Positions 16,725-26,994 are shown, counted from the stretch's first letter. The stretch is DNA of 64,000 nucleotides from Labilibaculum filiforme (GCF_002843315.1 NZ_MVDD01000007.1:186001-250000); one strand, 5' to 3'. The notes: generated by a model not told the origin, from the letters alone. Numbers and translations: made by a program.

Positions 16725-19097
16725 CTAAAAGAAATCTTCATTCTCCGATTCAATCAATCCATTATTGTTAGATTCATCATCACAATCGAGATTTATACTT
16801 ACCCCTCTTGGTTTTTCGAAATCTCCTTGGCTAATATTCAAACTTTTATCCGCATAAACTTTTTGCATGTACAAGGCCCAAATTGGCAATGCCATATTTG
16901 CTCCCTGCCCTTGCCTAATCCCCTCAAAATGAACGGAACGATCTTCTGCGCCAACCCATACACCTGATACTAATTCGGGAGTTATTCCCATAAACCAACC
17001 ATCCGAATGATTCTGTGTTGTTCCCGTTTTTCCTCCAATCGGGTTATTCATTCCGTATTTAATTCTTAATCTTATCCCAGTACCTCTTTTAACCACACCT
17101 TCCAGTAAGTTCGTCATCAAATAAGCCGTTCTTTCGTCCATTACTTCCCGTTTTCTAGAAACCGAGCGAGCAATTAAATTTCCTTTATGATCTTCTATTT
17201 TAGTAACAAAGCTTGGTTTAATGTAAACTCCTTTATTTACAAATGTAGAATAAGCCCCAACCATTTCGTATACAGATATTTCCGAAGTACCTAAATAAAT
17301 AGATGGAACCGGATCGATATAACTAATCACACCCATTTTATGAGCCATATCGGCAACCGATTCAGGAGTAGTTTGTTTCAACACCCAACCCGAAATATTA
17401 TTCACCGAATTAGCCAATCCCCATTTTAAAGTCACCATCTCCCCTTCGTGCTTATCATCCGAATTTTTCGAAGCCCAAGGAGTTCCGTCTGGCAAAATAA
17501 ATGTTTGCGGAATATTTGGTACTTTATCGCAAGGCCCGAGCCCCTCTTGCATAGCGAGCGTGTACAAAAATGGTTTAATAGTAGAGCCAACCTGACGTTT
17601 TCCAACAGTAACCATATCGTACATGAAATTCTCATAGTTCGGTCCTCCAACGTAGGCACGCACCTCACCGGTTTGTGGTTCCATCGACATAAAACCAGCA
17701 CGCAAAAATCCTTTCATATATAGCATGGAATCATTAGGACTAAGAATCGTATCTCTTTCTCCTTTCCAAGTAAAGATTTTCATATTAGTAGGATTCTTAA
17801 ATACCAACCTTATCGAATCCATGCTCATGCCATTTTTCTTTAAAACACGATACCTTTCACTTCTTCGCATCGAAGTTTCAATATTATGCTCTACATCATC
17901 ATTGCTTAAATCATCCGAAAAAGGTGGATTTCTATGGTTCTCCTTTTCTCTATTAAAAGCCTTTTGCAAATCCAGTCCTAAATGTTCTACCACAGCTTCT
18001 TCGGCATACTTTTGCATTCTAGAATCAATAGTAGTATAAATTTTCAATCCATCCTTATATATATTGTATGGTGTTCCATCTGCTTTTACATTTTTATTAC
18101 ACCATCCATAAAAAGGATTGGTTTCCCATTCTATCGAATCCTTTACAAACTGCTGATGTGCATAAGATGGATACCTATCCTTAACCGGCTCATTTGCAGT
18201 TAACGACGTGCGCAAATACTCCCGAAAATAAGGAGCCATTCCTCTTTTATGATCTACTTTCTGAAAATCAATTCCCAACGGAAGGTTCTTAAGGGAATCA
18301 TATTGCGTTTCCGATAAGTAATCATACTTTACCATTTGCGATAAAACCACATTACGTCGGTTTAAAGTAAGTTCAGGGCGTCGTAGGGGATTAAAATACG
18401 ATGGGTTTTTAGCCATTCCCACCAACATAGCAGCCTGCTCAATATGAAGGGAGTCGGGTGTTGTGTTAAAGTATACATTTGCCGCCGATTTCACACCCAC
18501 AGCAAGGTTTAAGAAATCAAATTTATTAAAGTACATGGTCATGATCTCTTCCTTGGTGTAACTTCTCTCCAGTTTCACCGCAATTACCCACTCCCTAAAT
18601 TTTCTAAAAACAATCTCCATTTTTTTCTCGAAACTCTCCCGCGGGAACAACATTTTAGCCAACTGTTGCGAAATTGTACTACCTCCTCCAGCACTTTTGT
18701 CTCCTGTTACCAATCCTTTCGCAACACGTCCCAAACCTCTAACATCAATACCAGAATGATCATTAAACCTTACATCTTCAGTAGCAATTAATGCATCCAC
18801 CAAGAAAGGAGACAATTCAGGATACTCAACAAAAGATCTATTTTCAAAATAGAACTTCCCAATTAAACTGCCATCTACCGTATATACTTCCGTTGCTAAA
18901 CTGTTTTTAGGATTTTCCAATTCTTCAAACGAAGGCATGAAACCAAATGTACCATTTGAAACTCCAGCAAAAAACAGAACAGCACTTACTATTCCTATCG
19001 AAAAAACCAACCAAAAAATAATCAGTGGTTTTTTAAACATTTGTATTTTCGAAATTGATTCGTTATCCGAGTTAAACTCAGTGTTTCTTTCTGACAT
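16725..19097 (-). CDS. Penicillin-binding protein 1A (bifunctional transglycosylase/transpeptidase)
   Basis: Class A PBP that polymerises and crosslinks peptidoglycan at the inner membrane. The 790-residue protein has a short cytoplasmic tail and one membrane segment (about 25-45). The GT51 domain shows EDVRFNDHSGID near residue 106, GGGSTISQQLAKMLF, and KEEIMTMYFNKFDF. The transpeptidase has SxxK as STIK (about 502), SxN as SVNN and KTGT as GGKTGTTQNHSDGWFMG (about 690). Length and order match PBP1A/MrcA. The acidic C-terminal tail (DCDDESNNNGLIESENEDFF) is extra. No terminator separates its end from the riboswitch promoter. Confidence 0.95.
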   Translation of the reverse strand: MSERNTEFNSDNESISKIQMFKKPLIIFWLVFSIGIVSAVLFFAGVSNGTFGFMPSFEELENPKNSLATEVYTVDGSLIGKFYFENRSFVEYPELSPFLVDALIATEDVRFNDHSGIDVRGLGRVAKGLVTGDKSAGGGSTISQQLAKMLFPRESFEKKMEIVFRKFREWVIAVKLERSYTKEEIMTMYFNKFDFLNLAVGVKSAANVYFNTTPDSLHIEQAAMLVGMAKNPSYFNPLRRPELTLNRRNVVLSQMVKYDYLSETQYDSLKNLPLGIDFQKVDHKRGMAPYFREYLRTSLTANEPVKDRYPSYAHQQFVKDSIEWETNPFYGWCNKNVKADGTPYNIYKDGLKIYTTIDSRMQKYAEEAVVEHLGLDLQKAFNREKENHRNPPFSDDLSNDDVEHNIETSMRRSERYRVLKKNGMSMDSIRLVFKNPTNMKIFTWKGERDTILSPNDSMLYMKGFLRAGFMSMEPQTGEVRAYVGGPNYENFMYDMVTVGKRQVGSTIKPFLYTLAMQEGLGPCDKVPNIPQTFILPDGTPWASKNSDDKHEGEMVTLKWGLANSVNNISGWVLKQTTPESVADMAHKMGVISYIDPVPSIYLGTSEISVYEMVGAYSTFVNKGVYIKPSFVTKIEDHKGNLIARSVSRKREVMDERTAYLMTNLLEGVVKRGTGIRLRIKYGMNNPIGGKTGTTQNHSDGWFMGITPELVSGVWVGAEDRSVHFEGIRQGQGANMALPIWALYMQKVYADKSLNISQGDFEKPRGVSINLDCDDESNNNGLIESENEDFF

Positions 19098-19234
19098 GTT
19101 GAAGCAATTAATTTAATTTTCGCTGTAAAAATAGCAAATATTATTTGAACAATTATTGGTGGCACATCTTCTAATGATTTAGAATTATTTTATATAAATG
19201 AAATGGGTAATTTCAAAATAATCATCATAAAATT

Positions 19235-19265
19235 TTGAAGTTAGCCTCCTTATTGTTTTACTTTG
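19235..19265 (+). promoter_or_regulatory. Promoter of topA
   Basis: TTG (19235-19237), 20 bases, then TTACTTTG (19258-19265), one change from the Bacteroidota consensus. This would give a leader of about 35 bases before the ATG at 19307. Confidence 0.5.
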
Positions 19266-19306
19266 CAGAAATTTTAACCTCAACTTTCCAAAGTAAAGAT
19301 ACAAGT

Positions 19307-21715
19307 ATGGTAGAGAATTTAGTAATAGTCGAGTCCCCAGCAAAAGCAAAAACTATTGAGAAGTTTTTAGGAAAAAACTTCATTGTAAAGTCTAGCTTTG
19401 GGCACATTAGAGACTTAGAGAAGAAAGATTTTGGAATTGACATTAAGAATAATTTCACCCCCAATTATATTGTTTCCACAGACAAGAAAAAGGTTGTTGC
19501 TGAATTAAAGAAATTGGCAAAGGAAGCAAAAGTAGTCTGGATCGCATCCGATGAGGATCGCGAGGGAGAAGCTATCGCATGGCACTTATATGAGGTGCTT
19601 AAACTTAAAAAAGAAAATACAAGACGAATCGTTTTTCATGAAATTACGAAGGAAGCGATCCTTAAAGCAATCGAAAATCCACGCGATCTAGATGTAAATT
19701 TAGTAAACGCCCAACAAGCGCGAAGAATTCTTGATAGATTAGTGGGATTTGAAGTTTCACCTGTTTTATGGAAAAAAGTAAAACCTCAATTGTCTGCTGG
19801 ACGAGTACAATCTGTTGCCGTTCGTTTAATTGTTGAAAGAGAACGGGAAATTATCGATTTCACCTCCGAATCTTATTTTAAAGTTGTTGCTCTTCTTACC
19901 GTAAAGGATGCGAATGGCGATGAAAAAACAGTAAAAGCAGAACTACCGAAAAGATTCTCAACAAGAGAAGAAACACTTAAATTTTTAAATAGTTGTAAAA
20001 ATGCAGAGTATGGTATCAATGAGATCGAGAAAAAACCATCGACTCGCAAACCAGCAGCACCATTTACAACCTCTACCTTACAACAAGAGGCTAGTAGAAA
20101 GCTTGGATTTTCAGTAGCGCAAACAATGACCGTTGCTCAACGCCTTTATGAAGCTGGAAATATTACCTACATGAGGACTGATTCGGTAAATCTTGCGGAA
20201 ACAGCACTTACCGCTGCCAAAGAGGAAATAACCAAACGTCATGGAGCTGAATACGTTCAAACTAGAAGATACAAAACAAAAAATAAAGGAGCTCAAGAAG
20301 CTCACGAGGCAATTCGTCCTACCTATTTAAATAAGGAAGAAATTTCTGGAGAATCGAATGAAGTCCGCTTATACAATTTAATTTGGAAGCGAACCATTGC
20401 ATCTCAAATGGCCGATGCAAAACTTGAGAAAACCAACATCAAGATTGGCATCTCCACCAATAATAAAGAGTTAGTAGCATCCGGAGAAATGATTAAATTC
20501 GATGGATTCTTTAGAGTATATATGGAGTCATCAGATGATGACAATCAGAAAGAAGAAGAAACCCTTCTACCGAACGTTAAAGTTGGTGATATACTTCAGG
20601 AAGAAGTAATGAATGCAACTCAAAATTTCACTTATCGTCCGGCAAGATTCACCGAAGCTAGTTTGGTTAAAAAATTAGAAGAATTGGGAATTGGCCGACC
20701 ATCAACTTATGCCCCAACCATAACCACAGTTCAAAATCGTGGTTATGTTGTTAAAGAATCTCGTGATGGTGTAGAAAGAAATTATGAAGTAATAACTCTT
20801 ACTAACAATCAAATTTCGGAAGAAACTAAAACACAAATAACTGGAGCTGAAAACAAAAAACTTTTCCCTGCAGATATAGGAATGGTAGTTACCGACTTTT
20901 TAAATAAACACTTTACCACCATCATGAATTACAATTTCACAGCTGATGTGGAGAAGGAATTTGATGATATTGCTATTGGTAAATTAGTGTGGTACGAAAT
21001 GATTGGTAAATTCTATAACCCATTTCATGCAAACGTAGAAAAGACGCTTGAAGAATCGGAGCGTGAAACTGGAGAAAGAATTCTCGGCAAAGATCCAGTT
21101 ACTGGTAAAGTAATTCTTGTACGTATCGGTCGCTATGGCCCAATGGCACAATTAGGCGAGAGCTCTGATAACGAAGAAGAGGAAGCTCCTAAATTCGCGA
21201 GCTTGCGCACCGGACAACATCTGGAAACAATCACCTTAGAAGAAGCCATCGATTTATTTAAACTTCCTAGAGACTTGGGGCTTTATGAAGACAAAAAAGT
21301 AGTAGTAGCCATTGGACGCTTTGGTCCTTACGTTCGTCACGATGGAAAATTTGCCTCTTTAAAGAAAGATGTGGATGATCCAATGAAAATAGATTTAGAA
21401 AGAGCTATTGTTCTTATTGAGGAAAAAAAGGAAAAAGACCGATTAAAACACATCAAATCTTTTGAGGAAGATGCCGATTTACAGATCCTTAATGGTCGTT
21501 GGGGACCTTATATATCCTTTCAAAAAGAAAATTATCGACTTGCCAAAGATTTAGAGAATCCCAAAACGCTTAGTTATAAAGACTGTTTAAAAATTATTGA
21601 AGCTGCGCCGAAGAAAAAATCAACAAAAAAGGCTCCAGCCAAAAAGAAAGTTGCTGTTAAAAAGAAAGCGACAACAACGAAAAAAACTTCTACTGCCAAA
21701 AAGACCAAGAAATAA
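19307..21715 (+). CDS. topA: DNA topoisomerase I (type IA)
   Basis: Relaxes negative supercoils. With ATG at 19307 the protein is 802 residues and starts MVENLVIVESPAKAKTIEKF, the normal N-terminus; an upstream in-frame TTG coincides with the promoter -33 box and is rejected. TOPRIM residues are in VESPAKAKTIEKFLG and ASDEDREGEAIAWHL. QLSAGRVQSVAVRLIVERE is conserved, and the active-site Tyr is in YMRTDSVNL (about 287). C-terminal repeats of the type GRYGPMAQLG, GRFGPYVRHDG and GRWGPYISF replace the E. coli zinc fingers. The tail is a Lys/Ala/Thr-rich basic segment of about 40 residues, as in histone H1-like proteins, probably for DNA binding. Confidence 0.97.
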   Translation: MVENLVIVESPAKAKTIEKFLGKNFIVKSSFGHIRDLEKKDFGIDIKNNFTPNYIVSTDKKKVVAELKKLAKEAKVVWIASDEDREGEAIAWHLYEVLKLKKENTRRIVFHEITKEAILKAIENPRDLDVNLVNAQQARRILDRLVGFEVSPVLWKKVKPQLSAGRVQSVAVRLIVEREREIIDFTSESYFKVVALLTVKDANGDEKTVKAELPKRFSTREETLKFLNSCKNAEYGINEIEKKPSTRKPAAPFTTSTLQQEASRKLGFSVAQTMTVAQRLYEAGNITYMRTDSVNLAETALTAAKEEITKRHGAEYVQTRRYKTKNKGAQEAHEAIRPTYLNKEEISGESNEVRLYNLIWKRTIASQMADAKLEKTNIKIGISTNNKELVASGEMIKFDGFFRVYMESSDDDNQKEEETLLPNVKVGDILQEEVMNATQNFTYRPARFTEASLVKKLEELGIGRPSTYAPTITTVQNRGYVVKESRDGVERNYEVITLTNNQISEETKTQITGAENKKLFPADIGMVVTDFLNKHFTTIMNYNFTADVEKEFDDIAIGKLVWYEMIGKFYNPFHANVEKTLEESERETGERILGKDPVTGKVILVRIGRYGPMAQLGESSDNEEEEAPKFASLRTGQHLETITLEEAIDLFKLPRDLGLYEDKKVVVAIGRFGPYVRHDGKFASLKKDVDDPMKIDLERAIVLIEEKKEKDRLKHIKSFEEDADLQILNGRWGPYISFQKENYRLAKDLENPKTLSYKDCLKIIEAAPKKKSTKKAPAKKKVAVKKKATTTKKTSTAKKTKK

Positions 21716-21738
21716 AAAATAATTAAAAAAAAAGTTAA

Positions 21739-21770
21739 GGGTTGTCTTTCTACACAGACAGCCCTTTTTT
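21739..21770 (+). terminator. Terminator of topA
   Basis: GGGTTGTCT pairs (with G-T) with AGACAGCCC over an eight-base loop and is followed by six T residues, 24 bases after the stop. Confidence 0.87.
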
Positions 21771-21877
21771 ATTGCCTTACAGTTAAATTCAAACACATAT
21801 TTATTATTTTTTATTGTTTATTATAAATTAAAAACCACAAAAATTCTTAACAAAACAATAAAACCCACGTAAATAAG

Positions 21878-21950
21878 TCTTACAATAAAATAAGGGAACT
21901 ACTTCTCTGTCGAGGTAGATAAACTATCCCTTATTTAATTTAATGTAAGA
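21878..21950 (+). promoter_or_regulatory. Long imperfect hairpin upstream of the porP-gldKLMN operon
   Basis: TCTTACA...TAAAATAAGGGA pairs with TCCCTTATTTAATT...TGTAAGA, giving a stem of about 20 pairs with small bulges, and an inner CTAC/GTAG helix. No T tract follows on the plus strand, so it does not look like a terminator for this direction. It is 144 bases before the porP ATG. It may be an RNA leader element, a small RNA or a DNA operator. The remainder of the 21716-22084 gap shows only the topA terminator and AT-rich sequence. Confidence 0.5.
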
Positions 21951-22093
21951 ATTAAAAAAATTAAGTTTTAAATGGAAACCTAAAAAATATTGATTAATGC
22001 ACCTGAACCTCTGATAAAACTTGTAAGGAACATTTATTTTTATTTACTTTACTCCTAACAGTTTTAGATCTTTACTGAACCATAATGTATTAC

Positions 22094-23026
22094 ATGAAAA
22101 AATTTATTTTCTTCATCTTTTTGTCTTACTTCACCTTAACAATTAAGGCTCAGCAAGACCCACAGTTCAGTCAAAACATGTTCAATATTCTTTCTGTGAA
22201 CCCAGCGTTTGCTGGAGCAGACAAGGATATTTTTGTGTCGGCTATTAATCGTCAACAATGGGTAGGTTTCGAAAATGCTCCTGTTACCACGGTGTTTAAT
22301 ATAAGCACACCGATCACTTTTATGGGAGCAGATCACGGAGTTGGTTTAACCATCTTAAGTGACAAATTAGGCTTTGAAAAGAATACCAGCATGCGTTTTA
22401 GTTATGCATATCAAAAAAAAATAGGTGAAAGTTCTTTAAATTTTGGTGTCAGTTTCGGTTTTCAGAACAATTCTCTTCAAGGAGAGTGGTTTGTGCCAGA
22501 TGGAGATGGTTTTTCAACACCTGAAGATGATTTGGGTGCTGCTAGTGTTGATGATAGTAAGATGGTTTTTGATTTAGGTTTCGGAATATATTATAAAACA
22601 GACAACCTTTACATAGGAACTTCCGTAAGTCATCTGAACCAGCCCAACGTTGGTTATAATGAAAATATTGAAACCTATCTCGCTCGTCATTATTATGCGA
22701 TGGCTGGATACCGATACGAATTAAATGAATCGTGGGAAATTTTACCTTCAGTTTTTTATAAAACAGATGCTGTTGTTTCTCAATTTGATTTAAATACAAA
22801 CATCAGATACAATAAAAAGATCTGGGGAGGCGTTTCATATAGGGTTGATGACGCCATAGTTGGACTGTTAGGAGTTTTGTTTAATAATGGTATTCAAGTA
22901 GGATACGCTTACGACATTTCGACCTCAAAAATTGCAAAAGGATCGCATGAGTTTTTATTAGCTTATCGATTCAATACTAAATTGGAAAAACGAATTCAAA
23001 AATATAAGAGCATTCGATTTTTATAA
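22094..23026 (+). CDS. porP: PorP/SprF family type IX secretion system membrane protein
   Basis: Outer-membrane beta-barrel associated with the type IX secretion and gliding apparatus. A signal peptide (MKKFIFFIFLSYFTLTIKAQ) is followed by the family start QDPQFSQNMFNILSVNPAFAG. A series of amphipathic strands follows, with the typical NRQQWVGFENAPVTT and GYRYELNESWEILPSVFYK. The ATG at 22094 gives the cleanest signal peptide; an ATG three codons upstream is possible. 310 residues, normal for the family. It heads the gldKLMN cluster, as porP does in Porphyromonas and sprF-like genes do elsewhere. Confidence 0.93.
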   Translation: MKKFIFFIFLSYFTLTIKAQQDPQFSQNMFNILSVNPAFAGADKDIFVSAINRQQWVGFENAPVTTVFNISTPITFMGADHGVGLTILSDKLGFEKNTSMRFSYAYQKKIGESSLNFGVSFGFQNNSLQGEWFVPDGDGFSTPEDDLGAASVDDSKMVFDLGFGIYYKTDNLYIGTSVSHLNQPNVGYNENIETYLARHYYAMAGYRYELNESWEILPSVFYKTDAVVSQFDLNTNIRYNKKIWGGVSYRVDDAIVGLLGVLFNNGIQVGYAYDISTSKIAKGSHEFLLAYRFNTKLEKRIQKYKSIRFL

Positions 23027-23072
23027 TCATTAAAAGAAAATCTATACAATTAGTATAATTTATAAAACCACT

Positions 23073-24407
23073 ATGAATAAACTACTTACAACACTTTGTG
23101 TAATTGTTTTGTTGTTCTTAGCCAGTTGCGGAAAAAATACTGGTAACGGAGAACTTATTGGTGCGGGTCAGAGAGGTAATTGGTTTGAACCCAAACCTTA
23201 TGGTATGGTTTTAATTCCACGCGGAAGCTTTACCGTAGGTCCAAACGATCAGGATGTAGCTTGGGCACTAAACGCCACTGCTAAAACCGTATCCGTAGAA
23301 TCTTACTGGATGGATGAAACCGAAATTACAAATAATGAGTACCGTCAGTTTGTATATTGGGTTAGAGACTCCATAGCACGCGAGTTATTAGGACAACAAT
23401 TCGAAGAGTTTCTAATTGCCGAAGATGATAATGGCAACCCGATAGATCCTCCTTATCTTAATTGGGAAGAACGATTGGAATGGGACAATGAGGAATATAC
23501 CGAAATTTTGGAGGACATGTATTTGCCTGTCAACGAAAGATTCTTCAGAAACAAAGAAATTGATTCCCGTAAACTGAAATATCAGTACGAGTGGGTTGAT
23601 CTTTTACAAGCTGCAAAAAAGTCGAACCGTTACAATTACGAAACAGGAGAGTATGAAGGAATGGTAGATGATTACAAAGGTGGTCGTAAACAAATTGAAG
23701 ACCGTTCTTCTTTTATTATGAAAGAAGCCCTTAATATTTACCCTGATACCTTATGTTGGATTCAGGATTTTACCTACTCCTATAATGAGCCTTGGACAAA
23801 ACAATATTTTTGGCATCCTGGTTACGATGATTATCCTGTAGTTGGAGTTTCTTGGAAACAAGCATCTGCTTTTTCCATTTGGAGAACACGCTATCATAAT
23901 TCTGCTTTAAAAGCAGAAGGAGATTATCCAGTTCAAGATTATCGTTTACCAACAGAATCGGAATGGGAATATGCTGCTAGGGGTGGAATATCCTTAAATA
24001 TGTACCCATGGGGCGGTCCTTACACAAGAAATGATCAAGGATGCTTTCTTGCCAATTTCAAACCTCTTCGTGGTAATTACGTTGATGATGGAGGACTTGT
24101 AACCTTACCGGTTGGGAGCTATGAGCCAAACGAATTTGGCTTATATGATATGGCTGGTAATGTTGCCGAATGGACTTCTGGAGCTTATGATGAATCAGCA
24201 TATTCATTTACTCATGATATGAATCCAAACTACGAATACAATGCATTACCTGATGATCCACCAGCATTAAAAAGAAAAGTTACCCGAGGTGGTTCGTGGA
24301 AAGATATAGGATACTATTTACAGTGTGCTACCAGAACCTACGAGTATCAGGATACTGCAAAATCTTATATTGGATTCCGTTGTGTTAGAACTCATTTAGG
24401 TAAATAA
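23073..24407 (+). CDS. gldK: Type IX secretion lipoprotein GldK/PorK
   Basis: Outer-membrane lipoprotein that forms the periplasmic ring of the T9SS with GldN/PorN. The 444-residue protein has a lipobox (LFLASC, Cys19) and an FGE-sulfatase-like fold: PRGSFTVGPNDQD at the start, YWMDETEITNNEYRQFV, YPVVGVSWKQASAFSIWR, RLPTESEWEYAARGG, and the end WTSGAYDESA, VTRGGSWKD and YIGFRCVRTH. The enzymatic Cys residues of true formylglycine-generating enzymes are not evident, as in other GldK proteins. It is the second gene of the operon. Confidence 0.94.
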   Translation: MNKLLTTLCVIVLLFLASCGKNTGNGELIGAGQRGNWFEPKPYGMVLIPRGSFTVGPNDQDVAWALNATAKTVSVESYWMDETEITNNEYRQFVYWVRDSIARELLGQQFEEFLIAEDDNGNPIDPPYLNWEERLEWDNEEYTEILEDMYLPVNERFFRNKEIDSRKLKYQYEWVDLLQAAKKSNRYNYETGEYEGMVDDYKGGRKQIEDRSSFIMKEALNIYPDTLCWIQDFTYSYNEPWTKQYFWHPGYDDYPVVGVSWKQASAFSIWRTRYHNSALKAEGDYPVQDYRLPTESEWEYAARGGISLNMYPWGGPYTRNDQGCFLANFKPLRGNYVDDGGLVTLPVGSYEPNEFGLYDMAGNVAEWTSGAYDESAYSFTHDMNPNYEYNALPDDPPALKRKVTRGGSWKDIGYYLQCATRTYEYQDTAKSYIGFRCVRTHLGK

Positions 24408-24457
24408 CAATTACCCGTTAACTATTTATTTTAGACCTTTTTCAAATTTAACTGATC

Positions 24458-25408
24458 ATGAATATTACCGAACTTGTTCAATCTCCGAAATGGAAAAAAT
24501 TTATGGGCTATGTGTATGGCTGGGGTGCATCCGTAGTTTTGATTGGTGCACTTTTTAAAATACAGCATTACCCATTTGCTGGAGAACTTCTTACTGTTGG
24601 TATGTCTGTAGAAGCGATTATTTTCTTCTTCTCGGCATTTGAACCTCCACATGAACAACCAGACTGGAGTTTAGTCTATCCAGAATTAATTGGTTTAGAA
24701 CCAAGAGAAAATTTTGGTGGCGGAGGTGTACAAGTTGAAGGATTAGAACAATTACAATCCCTACTTGAAAAAATGAGTGTTCAACCTGATAAAATTTCCA
24801 ATTTAAGTCAGGGACTTGCAAAACTAACCAATGCAGCAGAAAACCTTTCTAATCTTTCTGAAGCCTCGGTTGCAACAAATGGTTATATAGAAAGCATGCA
24901 GAAAGCTTCCAACTCTGTTGGAGAATTCTCTAATAAATATGCAGAATCAACTGAAGAATTATCAAATTCGGCTCAGAAGTTAAGTAACTCCTATCAGGAA
25001 ACTGCAAATACAATTTCCACTTCAGGTGAAGGATTTGCTAAAAATGTTAACGAGTCAGGAACTAAATTATTAGAATCCTATCAAGGTATTGATAAATCTT
25101 TACAAACTGAATTTGATAAAATCTCTGAAAACAGTAATGCATTTAATGGTTCAATGTCAACATTAAATAACAATCTGTCTTCACTAAATGCGATTTATGA
25201 GTTGCAACTAAAACAAAGCAATGAGCAAATGACTAATTCAAAAACTGTACATCAGGATTTGGACAAAGTTCTTGAAACATTAACATCAACTCTACAAAAT
25301 GCACAAGCTTACAAAAAAGAAACAGAACAGTTAAATCAAAACCTTGCGACACTTAATACCATTTATGGTAATATGTTAAGTGCTATGGATGTAAAGAAGA
25401 AAAATTAA
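24458..25408 (+). CDS. gldL: Gliding motility / T9SS motor protein GldL
   Basis: Inner-membrane motor subunit that with GldM converts proton motive force into rotation for secretion and gliding. The 316-residue protein begins with the conserved KWKKFMGYVYGWGASVVLIGALFKIQHYPFAGELLTVGM, which spans the first membrane segment (written here as positions about 10-48) and includes the conserved histidine and glycine-rich stretch. A second segment follows (EAIIFFFSAFEPPHE). The remainder is a long, mostly helical coiled-coil-like cytoplasmic part rich in Ser/Asn/Gln. It is 50 bases after gldK and 23 before gldM. Confidence 0.93.
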   Translation: MNITELVQSPKWKKFMGYVYGWGASVVLIGALFKIQHYPFAGELLTVGMSVEAIIFFFSAFEPPHEQPDWSLVYPELIGLEPRENFGGGGVQVEGLEQLQSLLEKMSVQPDKISNLSQGLAKLTNAAENLSNLSEASVATNGYIESMQKASNSVGEFSNKYAESTEELSNSAQKLSNSYQETANTISTSGEGFAKNVNESGTKLLESYQGIDKSLQTEFDKISENSNAFNGSMSTLNNNLSSLNAIYELQLKQSNEQMTNSKTVHQDLDKVLETLTSTLQNAQAYKKETEQLNQNLATLNTIYGNMLSAMDVKKKN

Positions 25409-25431
25409 TTTAACTGTCAAGCTAAGCTGAA

Positions 25432-26979
25432 ATGGGAGCATCGAATTGTAAAGAAACGCCACGGCAAAAAATGATTGGAATGATGTATTTATTTCTAACA
25501 GCAATGTTAGCGATAAATGTATCAAACGAAGTACTTGATGCGTTTTCGATTATTGATAACGGTTTATCAAAAACCATTCAAACTTTCGAAGAAAAAAACA
25601 AAAACAAATACTCGGATTTCCAAATTGCTCTAGAAGCAAACGAAACTAAAGTGCAAGGAGCATGGGATAAAGCAGATAAGATTCGTATTGAATCGGACAA
25701 ACTATCTACTTTTATCAACGAACTTAAGCACCGAATGGTTAAGCGAGCAGATGGTGAAGAGTATGATATAAATAATATTAATAGTAAAGATAACCTGGAT
25801 GTACCACCTGAAGTAATGATAGTTGGTGGACAAGGGAAAGTTTTAAAAGAAGCGATTCAAACGTATCGAGACTTGGTTCTTAGTCATGTTGATGAGAAAG
25901 ATTCAACCCTTCGTAATGCAATTTTGGAAACATTACATACGAGTAAACCTGAAAAGGAAACAAAAGGGGATCCAAATTATACTTGGGAGTCACAACAATT
26001 TTCTCATACTCCTTTGATTGGAGCCATCACCTTACTATCTAAAATTCAAACTGACATTCGCAGTACCGAATCTGATATTGTAAGTTATTTGTTTAATCAA
26101 ATTGAAGCTGAATCTTTTAAATTTAACAAGTTAAGAGCTGAAGTATTTTCAAAATCGAATTATATTTTAAAAGGAGATACTTACGAAGCTCAAGTTTTTC
26201 TTGCTGCAATTGATACCACGCAAAATCCTAAAATTGTTGTTGATAGAACAGGACCTATTACCACTTTTAAGGATGGAAGAGGAATGTACTCTGCGAAAGC
26301 TGATAAAGTTGGAGAGGTGAAATGGGGAGGTGTAATTACTTATACCAGTCCATCGGGAATTGATAAAAAATACGATTTTGAAACCTCTTATATCGTAGCG
26401 GAACCTAATGTGGTTGTTTCGGCTACAAAAATGAATGTATTTTATGTAGGAGTTGATAACCCAGTTAGTATATCAGCACCTGGATTTAGCTCAGATCGGG
26501 TAAGAGCAAGCATGACAAATGGTAATTTAGTGAAACAAGGTGATAGTTATGTTGCCAGACCTAAGGTTGCATTTAAGACATCGAAAGTAGAAGTAGAAGC
26601 GCAATTTGAAGACGGTTGGAGACCTTTACGAACCGTAGACTTTAGAGTAAAACCAATTCCAGATCCAATTGCAAAAGTAGCAGGTTCGGGCGGTGGAAAA
26701 ATCAAAAAGAATTTACTCTTAGCACAAACAGGTGTTGATGCAGTTATGGATAATTTTGATTTCGACTTAAAATTTAAAATTACCGGCTTTACCGTTTCTA
26801 CTATCGTAAAAGGTTTTACTGTTGATCAGGAATCTAGATCGGATATTTTTAGCCAAGAACAACTTGATATGTTCCGAAACTTAAAAAGAAGTCAAAAAGT
26901 TTATATTGAGGATATAAGGGCAATGGGACCAGATGGGGTGACCAGAGACTTACCTACAATTTCATTTAGAATTGAGTAA
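25432..26979 (+). CDS. gldM: Gliding motility / T9SS motor protein GldM
   Basis: Partner of GldL; one N-terminal membrane helix and a large periplasmic shaft reaching the GldK-GldN ring. The 515-residue protein begins MGASNCKETPRQKMIGMMYL, with the conserved membrane stretch LFLTAMLAINVSNEVLDAF (about 21-39), followed by a helical domain (FEEKNKNKYSDFQIA) and Ig-like domains (PNVVVSATKMNVFYVGVDNP, the latter at about residue 325; SAPGFSSDRVRASMTNG). Length and order match GldM/PorM. Confidence 0.94.
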   Translation: MGASNCKETPRQKMIGMMYLFLTAMLAINVSNEVLDAFSIIDNGLSKTIQTFEEKNKNKYSDFQIALEANETKVQGAWDKADKIRIESDKLSTFINELKHRMVKRADGEEYDINNINSKDNLDVPPEVMIVGGQGKVLKEAIQTYRDLVLSHVDEKDSTLRNAILETLHTSKPEKETKGDPNYTWESQQFSHTPLIGAITLLSKIQTDIRSTESDIVSYLFNQIEAESFKFNKLRAEVFSKSNYILKGDTYEAQVFLAAIDTTQNPKIVVDRTGPITTFKDGRGMYSAKADKVGEVKWGGVITYTSPSGIDKKYDFETSYIVAEPNVVVSATKMNVFYVGVDNPVSISAPGFSSDRVRASMTNGNLVKQGDSYVARPKVAFKTSKVEVEAQFEDGWRPLRTVDFRVKPIPDPIAKVAGSGGGKIKKNLLLAQTGVDAVMDNFDFDLKFKITGFTVSTIVKGFTVDQESRSDIFSQEQLDMFRNLKRSQKVYIEDIRAMGPDGVTRDLPTISFRIE

Positions 26980-26994
26980 TAAAATTTATATACC

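Noticed and set aside
19235-19306. Extended topA start at TTG 19235
   Set aside because: The TTG coincides with the promoter -33 box, and the added residues are not part of the family N-terminus.
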